A stretch of 63,153 nt of DNA from an uncultured Oscillibacter sp. Lineage in GTDB: Bacteria; Bacillota; Clostridia; Oscillospirales; Oscillospiraceae. Both the position numbers and the translations under genes were made by a program. The notes below the pieces were generated by a model that saw only the letters and a list, made by a program, of their open reading frames with translations, did not search any database and had not been told where the DNA came from. Numbering within the stretch: position 1 is the stretch's first letter; each line of letters opens with the position of its first letter. The stretch is taken from the NCBI GenBank assembly GCA_946551795.1, contig CAMNRF010000004.1:1-63153 (forward strand), given 5' to 3'. Positions 1 to 7,031 of this stretch are shown here, in pieces.

Positions 1-73
1 GGTCGTGGGCATCATCGAGGCCCGGGACGGCACCATCATGGACGTGGTGCGGCAGGTGAAGGAGTTCATTTAG
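1..73 (+). CDS. citF: Citrate lyase alpha subunit, 3' end only
   Basis: Only the last 23 codons and the TAG stop are present. The C-terminal pattern, a Val-Val run then RDGTIMDVVRQVKEF, resembles the end of the citrate lyase alpha chain (citrate:acetyl-ACP transferase), whose E. coli form as I recall it ends in a similar RDGSVIDVIRQVK motif. That enzyme belongs to the CitDEF complex that splits citrate into acetate and oxaloacetate in the cytoplasm. No other gene of the cit cluster is visible, and the match rests on about 20 residues recalled from memory, so another CoA-transferase-like C-terminus is possible. Confidence 0.5.
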   Translation, partial: VVGIIEARDGTIMDVVRQVKEFI

Positions 74-558
74 AAATGGAGTTTTGATTGTTGCCACTGT
101 ATCTGAAACAAAGCTTTTATTGCGAATATTGCAATCTTTATTTTATATGTCGGTTTCATGGAAGAAGCAGCTTTCGCAGTGGCCATGGCAGCTAAACAGG
201 AGATACCCAGAATCAATACTAACCTTGTGGAGAATTACCAATGGTCTATGCTTATACAAGTTTCCAATACTGTAATAAGTAAGTAGCGTCTTCAAAATAA
301 ACACCTCCTTTTGCAGAACAACGAGGCCATCTTTCAAAAGATTAGGATTGTACTTGAAAACCGGTTACATTGGCTGCGATTTTGAAGACCACGGTAGCAA
401 CAGACACCGGATGGGCACTCTAAAACCAGGGAGTCCCGCAATCCCTTTCTTTAACTATGACTATAGCGTCGCAATATTTGAACTGTCCACAGTTTTTCCT
501 TTTCATTTTCGCTCACCTGTGGTATACTGTATCAAAATATTTGAGGGGTGGGCATATC
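74..558. other. AT-rich gap without an intact gene
   Basis: This stretch is clearly richer in A+T than the rest of the window. The short open frames here (for example 84-275 and 348-575) have no good ribosome site and no recognisable domain. A stop-free frame around 105-270 reads like coding sequence (GFMEEAAFAVAMAAKQ) but has no start and matches nothing I recognise, so it may be a gene fragment. A possible promoter, TTTTCA (500-505), 17 bases, TATACT (523-528), points at the decayed nucleotidyltransferase gene that follows. The composition suggests acquired and decaying DNA. Confidence 0.5.
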
Positions 559-854
559 ATTCCTTACAGCACTGATGATATGCGACATATCATTACACCG
601 ATTGCTCATGCTCACGACATAAAAAGTGTTTCGGTGTTTGGCTCTTACTCCAAAGCGACGCCTCGGCAGAGAGTGATATAGACTTGAAAATCGGAAAAGG
701 GCTGCTTCACTCTTTATTTCAACTGAGCGGATTCCGCTTGGCTGTGGAGGACACTTTGCAGCTGCCAGTGGATTTGATTCCTTCGGATGCTTCTGATCCT
801 GCTTTTTTGAAAATGATTTAAAAAGAGGAGGTATTGCTCTATCGAAACGCGTGA
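559..854 (+). pseudogene. Decayed MNT-type nucleotidyltransferase antitoxin
   Basis: The first part reads DDMRHIITPIAHAHDIKSVS and then VFGSYSKA, the GS signature of minimal nucleotidyltransferases of the MntA antitoxin type. Near position 665 the frame breaks. The next frame continues with ASAESDIDL, the expected metal-binding DxD motif, then LPVDLIPSDA. A TAA at 819-821 interrupts the normal C-terminus, after which KEEVLLYRNA still reads to a TGA. The gene therefore carries one frameshift and one nonsense mutation. The start probably lay at 559, now ATT, six bases after GAGGGGTGGG. In the family this protein AMPylates and silences its HEPN toxin partner, whose remnant overlaps the 3' end. 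Confidence 0.75.
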
Positions 855-939
855 TAGGATCATCCTCCAGAAAATCATGATGTACTCCACCGAATTGCAG
901 ACAATCTGGAAAGATACCATCCTATCTGGATTTATATAG
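838..939 (+). pseudogene. Truncated HEPN-domain toxin remnant
   Basis: In the frame after the decayed nucleotidyltransferase the sequence reads RDRIILQKIMMYSTELQTIW and stops at 937-939. This is the N-terminal helix pattern of HEPN (DUF86-type) RNases that pair with MNT antitoxins. Only about 33 residues remain. The catalytic RxxxxH motif region is absent and no proper start codon is left. The order MNT then HEPN with a small overlap is a normal arrangement for the module, which supports reading both as one dead toxin-antitoxin system. Confidence 0.6.
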
Positions 940-1104
940 ATTGCTTAAGAAACCGCCGATTTTATCCGGTTTCTCGCATTGGGGACCAGCAGTTTCAGGG
1001 CTTTTTCCACGCCAACGGGCGATGAGTGCCCGGCGGCACTCGTCTGCTGCCGGTCGAACCGAGGGTGAGATTTCATCAGTGCTTCCCAAACAAAGGAGCT
1101 TCGT

Positions 1105-2013
1105 ATGGACATTACCGCTTTGCGGGCCAGGCTGGATGCCGCCCACTATATTTATGACGACGAGCTGGTCACCACCCTCTGGGTCGCGCTGAAGCTGGGG
1201 CGGCCGTTGCTGATCGAGGGGGCCGCCGGCGTGGGCAAGACGGAGATCGCCAAGGTCATGGCCTCGGCTCTGGATCGGGAACTTGTCCGCCTCCAGTGCT
1301 ATGAGGGCCTGGACGAGAGCAAGGCGCTGTACGAGTGGAACTATCAAAAACAGCTCTTGAGTATTCAAGTGCGGATGAATCGCCAGGATGTGGATGAGCT
1401 GACCCGCTCCCTGTTCAGCGATGACTATCTGCTCCAGCGCCCCCTTCTCCGATCCATCCGCTCTGAGGAGCCGGTGGTGCTGCTCATTGACGAGATCGAC
1501 AAGTCGGACGAGGAATTTGAGGCGTTTTTGCTGGAACTGCTCAGTGAAATGCAGGTCTCCATCCCCGAGGTGGGCGTGGTGCGGGCCAGGACCATCCCCT
1601 TTGTGGTGCTCACCTCCAACCGCACCCGGCCCCTCAGCGAGGCGCTTCGGCGGCGGTGCGCCTATCTCTATATTCAGTATCCGGATCTGAACAAGGAGAT
1701 GGCCATCATTCGCGCCAAGCTGCCCAATGTGAACGAGCATCTGGCTGTCCAGGTGGCCCAGGCTGTCCACGACCTGCGGGCGGCTGACGCGATACTGAAA
1801 AAGCCCTCCATAGCCGAGACGCTGGACTGGGTCTCTGCCCTGGAGGCTCTGGGCGTCAGCGACCTGACGCCGGAGAGCGCCCGGCGGACCCTGGGGTTTG
1901 CCCTCAAAAGCAGCGAGGACATGGAGGCGGCCGGCGCGGTCCTCTCCGGGCAGCCCCTGGAGGGCGGACATGACCACGGCCATTGCGGCCGCTGCGAGCA
2001 GGGGCAATCATGA
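1105..2013 (+). CDS. MoxR-family AAA+ ATPase
   Basis: This 302-residue cytoplasmic AAA+ ATPase has Walker A GAAGVGKT (about residues 38-45), Walker B LLIDEID (about 129-135), a sensor segment VLTSNRTRPLSEALRRRC with arginine finger candidates, and a C-terminal lid. MoxR/CoxD-type ATPases act with von Willebrand A proteins as chaperones that insert or remodel metal cofactors or complexes. The start follows AAAGGAG with good spacing. The stop overlaps the start of the VWA gene by ATGA, so the two are translationally coupled. The pair sits directly before the methylene-THF reductase operon, which suggests, but does not prove, a role in maturing a Wood-Ljungdahl metalloenzyme. Confidence 0.85.
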   Translation: MDITALRARLDAAHYIYDDELVTTLWVALKLGRPLLIEGAAGVGKTEIAKVMASALDRELVRLQCYEGLDESKALYEWNYQKQLLSIQVRMNRQDVDELTRSLFSDDYLLQRPLLRSIRSEEPVVLLIDEIDKSDEEFEAFLLELLSEMQVSIPEVGVVRARTIPFVVLTSNRTRPLSEALRRRCAYLYIQYPDLNKEMAIIRAKLPNVNEHLAVQVAQAVHDLRAADAILKKPSIAETLDWVSALEALGVSDLTPESARRTLGFALKSSEDMEAAGAVLSGQPLEGGHDHGHCGRCEQGQS

Positions 2014-3284
2014 GCAGCGGCGTTTACCTGGAGAAGCTGGCGGAGTTCTCCTCCCTGCTGCGGCGAGAGGGGCTGGCCGTCGGAGTACAGGAGACGGCGG
2101 ATGCCGGCCAGATCCTCTCCTGCCTGGATCTGACGGACCGGGAGACGGTCCGTGGGGCCCTCCAGGCCGTCTACGCCAAGAGCCGGGAAGAGCAGGCCGT
2201 GTTCCGGCAGGCGTTCGACGGCTTCTTCGTCAGCCTGGAGCAGCGCGAGGCCCTGCGGCGCAGGCACGAGGCGGAGGCCCGTGAGCTGGCGCAGCGCAGG
2301 GCTCAGGCGGAGCAGGAGCTGCGGGTAAACGGAAAGCCCATGGAATTGCGGGAGGACCTGCGGGAGGTCTATGTCCGCATGGACGAAGAAAAGCGGGAGC
2401 AGCTGCGGCAGATGATGGAGCGGACCCGGGGGCTCCTGGGCCGCAATCCGGAAAAGCTCTACGGCAATTTTGTCCGCTCCGTGTTCACACGGTTTCTCCT
2501 GGAGCAGCAGATGGCGCTGGAGGACGCGGCCGTGGGCGTGGAGCCGGCAGATCCGGATCTGGCCCTGCTCTACCGGGATATCTCCAAGTTCCGGGAGGCG
2601 GATGTCCCCCGGGCCGCCGCCCTCATTGCGTCCATCTCCCGTCAGGTGGATGCCGAGCTCAGCCGTCGGAAGCGGGGGCGGAGCCACAGCGGAAAGCTGA
2701 ATTTCAGGCGCACCATCCGCAAGGGGCTGGAGACCGGCGGGAGCTTTTACCGTCTCTCCTACAGGCGCAGGCGGCGGACCAGGCAGCGTCTGGTGCTGCT
2801 GTGCGACGTGTCGGGCTCCATGCTCCAATTCTCGGAGTTCGCCCTGCGGTTTCTGAAATCCATGAGTGAGGCGTCCGAGTCCTCTGAGATCTACCTCTTC
2901 TCCGAGGAGGCGCGCCTGGTGGATTCCTTCGCCCTGCAGAACATGGACGCGTTTCGGGACTATGTGCGCGCTTCCGGGCTGTTTGGCCGGGGCACAGACC
3001 TGGGCTCCGCCCTGGAGTATCTGTGCCGCCAACCTCCGGCCGTGCTGGGCAGCTCCACCACGCTGATTATTCTCTCCGACACCAAGACCATCAACCTTCC
3101 CCGGGCAGCCCAGTCACTGGCGGAAGCCAGGCGGCTGGCCGGGAAAGTCCTCTGGCTGAACCCGATTCCGGAGGGGAAATGGCCCTATATCCGCAGTATT
3201 CAGACCATGTCCGCGCTCTGCCAGATGGTTCCGTGCAGCACCCTGGACGAGCTGGCCAGGGCCTGCCGGAAGATGATGACATAG
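2010..3284 (+). CDS. VWA-domain (CoxE-like) protein
   Basis: The protein has 424 residues. An acidic and basic helical N-terminal half rich in RR/EE precedes a C-terminal von Willebrand A domain carrying the MIDAS motif CDVSGSM (about residues 261-267) and a second metal-ligand segment FGRGTDLGSAL. This is the CoxE/YehP-like partner of MoxR ATPases. The start at 2010 is preferred to an in-frame ATG at 1983 because it overlaps the MoxR stop in an ATGA. No signal peptide or membrane helix is visible, so it should be cytosolic. In aerobic CO dehydrogenase systems CoxD and CoxE mature the active site; here the client is unknown. Confidence 0.8.
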   Translation: MSSGVYLEKLAEFSSLLRREGLAVGVQETADAGQILSCLDLTDRETVRGALQAVYAKSREEQAVFRQAFDGFFVSLEQREALRRRHEAEARELAQRRAQAEQELRVNGKPMELREDLREVYVRMDEEKREQLRQMMERTRGLLGRNPEKLYGNFVRSVFTRFLLEQQMALEDAAVGVEPADPDLALLYRDISKFREADVPRAAALIASISRQVDAELSRRKRGRSHSGKLNFRRTIRKGLETGGSFYRLSYRRRRRTRQRLVLLCDVSGSMLQFSEFALRFLKSMSEASESSEIYLFSEEARLVDSFALQNMDAFRDYVRASGLFGRGTDLGSALEYLCRQPPAVLGSSTTLIILSDTKTINLPRAAQSLAEARRLAGKVLWLNPIPEGKWPYIRSIQTMSALCQMVPCSTLDELARACRKMMT

Positions 3285-3352
3285 GTTCTATCACGCGATC
3301 AACCCCTTCCGGGCAAATCCGCTGCCATCCGATGACGCCTGTCCGTTCGATA

Positions 3353-3381
3353 TTGACATCAGCGGGCCTGCGTTGTAAAAT
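3353..3381 (+). promoter_or_regulatory. Promoter of the methylene-THF reductase operon
   Basis: A consensus -35 box TTGACA (3353-3358) is followed after 17 bases by TAAAAT (3376-3381). It lies in the 143-base gap after the VWA gene and about 45 bases before the TTG start of the MetV-RnfC2 gene, so the reductase operon probably has its own sigma-A promoter. Confidence 0.6.
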
Positions 3382-3427
3382 TATTGTGGCAAATCCATAA
3401 CGGCTCATAATAGAGGAAGGTGAGAGT

Positions 3428-5392
3428 TTGGAAAATTATACAAAATACAGGCTCAAATCATCTGAGGAGCTCAGTGATGCACTGGCCGGCACGGATAATA
3501 TCTTCGTCATCGCCTGCAACAAATGCTTCAAGGAATTTACGGGCGAAGAGGAACCGGAGTGCGGCGAATTTGAGGCTTTTGCGGAGGCCCAGGGCAAGGA
3601 TGTTACCGGCGCGGTCCGGGTGGATTTCCTGTGCAACAAGGTCCAGACCCTCCGCAAGCTCCGGGACGCTGTTCCCGCGGGGACCGAGAGCGTATTTGTC
3701 ATCTCCTGCGGCCTGGGTATTCAGACCGTGGCCGACATGCTGCCGCTTCCGGTGTTTGCCGCCAGCGACTCCATTCCCTGCCGCGGCCATCACGGCATGG
3801 CTCTCACCCCAAAGGCCTGCGATGCCTGTGCCCAGTGCTACCTGAACGTCACGGGTGGGATATGCCCCGTCGTTGACTGCTCCAAGAGCCTGCTGAACGG
3901 TCAATGCGGCGGCGCGAAGGACGGCAAATGCGAGGCCGATCCCTCCAGGGACTGCGCCTGGGAGCAGATTCAGCGGCGGCTGGAGAAACTGGGCCGGCTG
4001 GAGGAGTTCCGGGATCAGCCTGTCCAGCTGAGGGACTACTCCAAGGTGGATCACAAGCGCATCACCGAGTACGTAAACGCCATCCGGGAGAAGCGGCTGG
4101 ACGGGTTCTACGGCGGCGTCCACCCTGCGGAGCACAAGGAGATGAGTGAGCACGCGGATCTCGTCCGCTTCCCGGAGCCGGATGTGGTGGTGATCCCCCT
4201 GTCCATGCACACGGGCAAACCCGCCGAGCCGTTGGTAAAGGCGGGAGACCGCGTCCGGGTGGGGCAGAAGATCGGGGAGCAGGCCGGCTTCATCAGCGCG
4301 CCGGTCCACGCCAGCGTCAGCGGCACGGTCCTGGCGGTGGAGCCGCGCCGGCACCCTGTGCTGGGAAGCGGCGTACTCTCGGTCGTCATCCAGAATGACA
4401 AGCTGGGCACGCTGGACGAATCGGTTCGTCCTCACGGCGATATTGAAGAGCTCTCCCGGTCGGAGATTGTTGAAATCGTAAAGGACAAGGGCATCGTGGG
4501 CATGGGAGGCGCCAGCTTCCCCGCGTATGTAAAGCTCCAGCCCGGCAAGCCCATCGACGCGGTGCTGCTGAACGGCTGCGAGTGCGAGCCCATGCTCACC
4601 GCGGATCACAAGGTGCTGCTCCACTGCGCCGACGATGTGATCTACGGGCTGCGGCTCATCATGAAGGCCGTGGGCGCGCCCCGGGGCGTGATCGTCGTCG
4701 AGGACAACAAGCCGGACGCCATCGCCCTGCTGCGGGAGAAGACGGCGGCCTATGAGAACATAGAGGTCATGGCGGTCCGCACAAAATATCCCCAGGGCGC
4801 GGAAAAGATGCTCATCAAGAGAGTCCTGGGCCGTTCGGTGCCCAGCGGCGGCCTGCCGGCCGATGCCGGCGCCGTGGTGAGCAACGTCAGCTCCTCCAAG
4901 GCCATCGCGGACGCGGTCCGGACCGGAATGCCGCTGATCGAGCGGGTGGTGTGCGTCACCGGCGAGCGGGTCCGGACACCCGGCAACTACATCGTCAAGG
5001 TCGGCACCTCTTTCCGGGAGATCCTGGACTTCTGCGGCGGCGTCGTGGGTGACGACGTAACGGTCAAGATGGGCGGGCCTATGATGGGCGTACCCCAGAC
5101 GGAGCTGGACGTCCCCGTCATCAAGGCCGCCAACGGCATTATCGCCCTGGAGGCCGATCACACCGAAGCCCAGGCTTGCATCAAATGCGGCCGCTGCGCG
5201 GATGTGTGTCCCATGGAGCTGTCCCCGCTGTACTTCGCCAAGTACGTGGAGACGGGCAGCCTCCAGGGCCTCAAGGAGCAGAACATCATGGACTGTATGG
5301 AGTGCCGCTGCTGCGAGTATATCTGCTCGTCCAAAATCCCGCTGGTCACAAAGATCCGGGAGGGCAAAGCGGCTGTAAGGGGGATGAAGTGA
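3428..5392 (+). CDS. MetV-RnfC2 fusion, electron-input subunit of methylene-THF reductase
   Basis: This 654-residue protein joins two modules. Residues 1 to about 195 are a Cys-rich MetV-like domain (CNKCF, CDACAQCYLNVTGGICP, then NGQCGG and further Cys). Residues about 215-654 are an RnfC-like module with a SLBB/FMN-binding core (GCECEPMLTADHK) and two ferredoxin-type clusters, C584/C587/C590/C594 and C623/C626/C629/C633. In Acetobacterium and Moorella, MetV and RnfC2 are separate subunits beside MetF, with RnfC2 taking electrons from NADH. Translation starts at TTG after AGGAAGGTGAG. The gene is one base from metV and upstream of metF, so a reductase complex is the natural reading. The electron donor is inferred. 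Confidence 0.85.
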   Translation: MENYTKYRLKSSEELSDALAGTDNIFVIACNKCFKEFTGEEEPECGEFEAFAEAQGKDVTGAVRVDFLCNKVQTLRKLRDAVPAGTESVFVISCGLGIQTVADMLPLPVFAASDSIPCRGHHGMALTPKACDACAQCYLNVTGGICPVVDCSKSLLNGQCGGAKDGKCEADPSRDCAWEQIQRRLEKLGRLEEFRDQPVQLRDYSKVDHKRITEYVNAIREKRLDGFYGGVHPAEHKEMSEHADLVRFPEPDVVVIPLSMHTGKPAEPLVKAGDRVRVGQKIGEQAGFISAPVHASVSGTVLAVEPRRHPVLGSGVLSVVIQNDKLGTLDESVRPHGDIEELSRSEIVEIVKDKGIVGMGGASFPAYVKLQPGKPIDAVLLNGCECEPMLTADHKVLLHCADDVIYGLRLIMKAVGAPRGVIVVEDNKPDAIALLREKTAAYENIEVMAVRTKYPQGAEKMLIKRVLGRSVPSGGLPADAGAVVSNVSSSKAIADAVRTGMPLIERVVCVTGERVRTPGNYIVKVGTSFREILDFCGGVVGDDVTVKMGGPMMGVPQTELDVPVIKAANGIIALEADHTEAQACIKCGRCADVCPMELSPLYFAKYVETGSLQGLKEQNIMDCMECRCCEYICSSKIPLVTKIREGKAAVRGMK

Positions 5393-5393
5393 T

Positions 5394-6014
5394 ATGCTGA
5401 TTACGAAGCTGAAATCCAAGGAGGATATCCAATCCCTGCTGCCTGAAAAGGTTTTTGTCCTGCAGTGCCGCGGCTGCGGAGAGATCTCCTTCCCCGAACA
5501 GGAGGCGGATGAACTGACCCGTGAGCTGCTGGCCGCGGACCGGGTCACCGGCGTGCTCACGACGGATTATATCTGCAGCCCGGAAAACCTGTCGCTGCGG
5601 CTGGAGCGGCGCCGCGCCATGATCGACGAGGCCGACGGGGTGCTGGTGCTCTCCTGCGGCGTGGGGGTTCAGACGGTGTCCGCTCTGTTGGACGGCAAGT
5701 CCGTCTATGCCGGCTGCGACACCGTCCGGCTGCCCGGATTTCAGGGCGTGACGCCGCTGGAGGTTGACTGCGGCCAGTGCGGCGAGTGCTATCTGAACCT
5801 CACAGGCGGCATCTGTCCGATCACCGCCTGCTCCAAAAGCCTGGTCAACGGCCAGTGCGGCGGCGCCAGGAACGGCAGATGCGAGGTGGACCCGGATATG
5901 GAATGCGGCTGGGAGCGCATCTGCCGCCGGCTGGAGGCTGTGGGACGTCTTGACGCCCTCAAGTGCCCGACGCAGATCCGCAATTTCGCGATTGACGCGA
6001 ACACGTCCCACTGA
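5394..6014 (+). CDS. metV: MetV, zinc/iron-sulfur subunit of methylene-THF reductase
   Basis: This 206-residue protein is nearly all Cys-rich MetV domain: LQCRGCGEISFPE near residue 25, LVLSCGVGVQTV near 85, DCGQCGECYLNLTGGICPIT near 125 and NGQCGGARNGRCEVDPDMEC near 155. It is a second copy of the domain found at the N-terminus of the preceding RnfC2 fusion, clearly homologous but not identical. In acetogens MetV binds Fe-S and Zn and is needed for folding and electron delivery to MetF. It is two bases from the upstream stop and 40 bases before metF, so one transcript is likely. Confidence 0.85.
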   Translation: MLITKLKSKEDIQSLLPEKVFVLQCRGCGEISFPEQEADELTRELLAADRVTGVLTTDYICSPENLSLRLERRRAMIDEADGVLVLSCGVGVQTVSALLDGKSVYAGCDTVRLPGFQGVTPLEVDCGQCGECYLNLTGGICPITACSKSLVNGQCGGARNGRCEVDPDMECGWERICRRLEAVGRLDALKCPTQIRNFAIDANTSH

Positions 6015-6054
6015 GGGTCCTTCAAAAATCTGGATGATGGGGGAGTAAAAGACA

Positions 6055-6942
6055 GTGAAGATTACGGAATTATTTGCTCGCGGCGAATTTGTGGTATCGG
6101 CGGAGGTCGGCCCTCCCAAGGGCATTCATATCGACGGCCTGATCGAGGGGGCCAAAGAGCATCTCAGCGGCATTACGGCGGTCAATGTCACAGATAACCA
6201 GTCCTCCGTTATGCGCTTGGGCAGCCTGGCCACATGCAAGGCGCTGCTGGACGCCGGCCTGACGCCGATTTATCAGCTGACCTGCCGGGATCGGAACAGA
6301 ATCGCGCTCCAGTCCGACCTTTTGAGCGCGGCCATGTTCGGAATTGAAAATATCCTGTGCCTCACGGGCGACCATACCCGTCTGGGCGATCACCCCGGCG
6401 CCAAGCCCGTGTTTGACCTGGACTCCGTCTCCCTGCTGCATACCGTCTGTCAGCTGGAGTCCGGCGTGGACCTGGGCGGAAACCCGCTGGTGGGCGAGCC
6501 CCCGAAGTTCGCCAAGGGCGCGGTGGTGTCCCCCTGCAGCGACTCCGTGGACGCCCAGCTGGCGAAAATGGAGCGGAAGGTGCTGGCCGGCTGTGAGTTC
6601 TTCCAGACCCAGGCTGTGTTCGAGCCGGAGAAGTTCATCGCCTTTATGGAGCGGGCCAGGCAGTTCGGAAAGCCGGTGCAGCTGGGCGTCATCATTCCCA
6701 AGGGCGCGGCCATGTGCCGGTACATGAACAACAATGTGGCCGGCGTCCATGTGCCCGATGAGATGCTCAATGAGCTGGCCGCGGACAAGGAGCGTGCCAA
6801 GGCGGGAATCACCGGCGTGGAGATCGCAGCCCGTGTGATCCGGGAGTGCCGCCCCTACTGCCAGGGTGTCCATATCATGGCGCTGGGCTGGGAATCCAAG
6901 GTCCCCGCGCTGCTGGAGCAGGCGGGCATCGGGGCTGTCTGA
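6055..6942 (+). CDS. metF: 5,10-methylenetetrahydrofolate reductase
   Basis: This 295-residue MetF is a TIM-barrel flavoprotein that reduces methylene-THF to methyl-THF, the last step of the methyl branch. Visible family motifs are EVGPPKG at the N-terminus, VNVTDNQSSVMR, YQLTCRDRNR, NILCLTGDH and the central FFQTQAVFEPEKF segment. The start is GTG at 6055 after GGGGGAG. The length matches the short bacterial form without a regulatory domain. Its position behind the MetV-RnfC2 fusion and MetV indicates a MetF/MetV/RnfC-type complex rather than a stand-alone NAD(P)H enzyme. It ends at a shared hairpin facing the convergent folC gene. Confidence 0.93.
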   Translation: MKITELFARGEFVVSAEVGPPKGIHIDGLIEGAKEHLSGITAVNVTDNQSSVMRLGSLATCKALLDAGLTPIYQLTCRDRNRIALQSDLLSAAMFGIENILCLTGDHTRLGDHPGAKPVFDLDSVSLLHTVCQLESGVDLGGNPLVGEPPKFAKGAVVSPCSDSVDAQLAKMERKVLAGCEFFQTQAVFEPEKFIAFMERARQFGKPVQLGVIIPKGAAMCRYMNNNVAGVHVPDEMLNELAADKERAKAGITGVEIAARVIRECRPYCQGVHIMALGWESKVPALLEQAGIGAV

Positions 6943-6992
6943 ACCACCCGGCGGACGAGCGGCGCGTGCCGCCGGCAATGATACAGATAAAA

Positions 6993-7023
6993 GACCTCCC
7001 TTTGCTTGAAGCAAAGGGAGGTC
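6993..7023. terminator. Bidirectional terminator between metF and folC
   Basis: A 13-base perfect stem (GACCTCCCTTTGC pairing with GCAAAGGGAGGTC) with a five-base loop sits between two convergent genes. Read leftward it is followed by TTTTAT, so it terminates the folate operon best; read rightward it may also stop metF transcription. Confidence 0.75.
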
Positions 7024-7031
7024 AAACTATG

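Noticed and set aside
84..575. Small frames 84-275, 143-337 and 348-575
   Set aside because: No ribosome site, no domain and mutually overlapping; the region looks like decayed DNA.
3458..5560. 700-codon open frame on the minus strand opposite the MetV-RnfC2 gene
   Set aside because: It is a GC-rich mirror of a well-supported gene, with low-complexity Arg/Ala/Leu composition and no ribosome site or domain.
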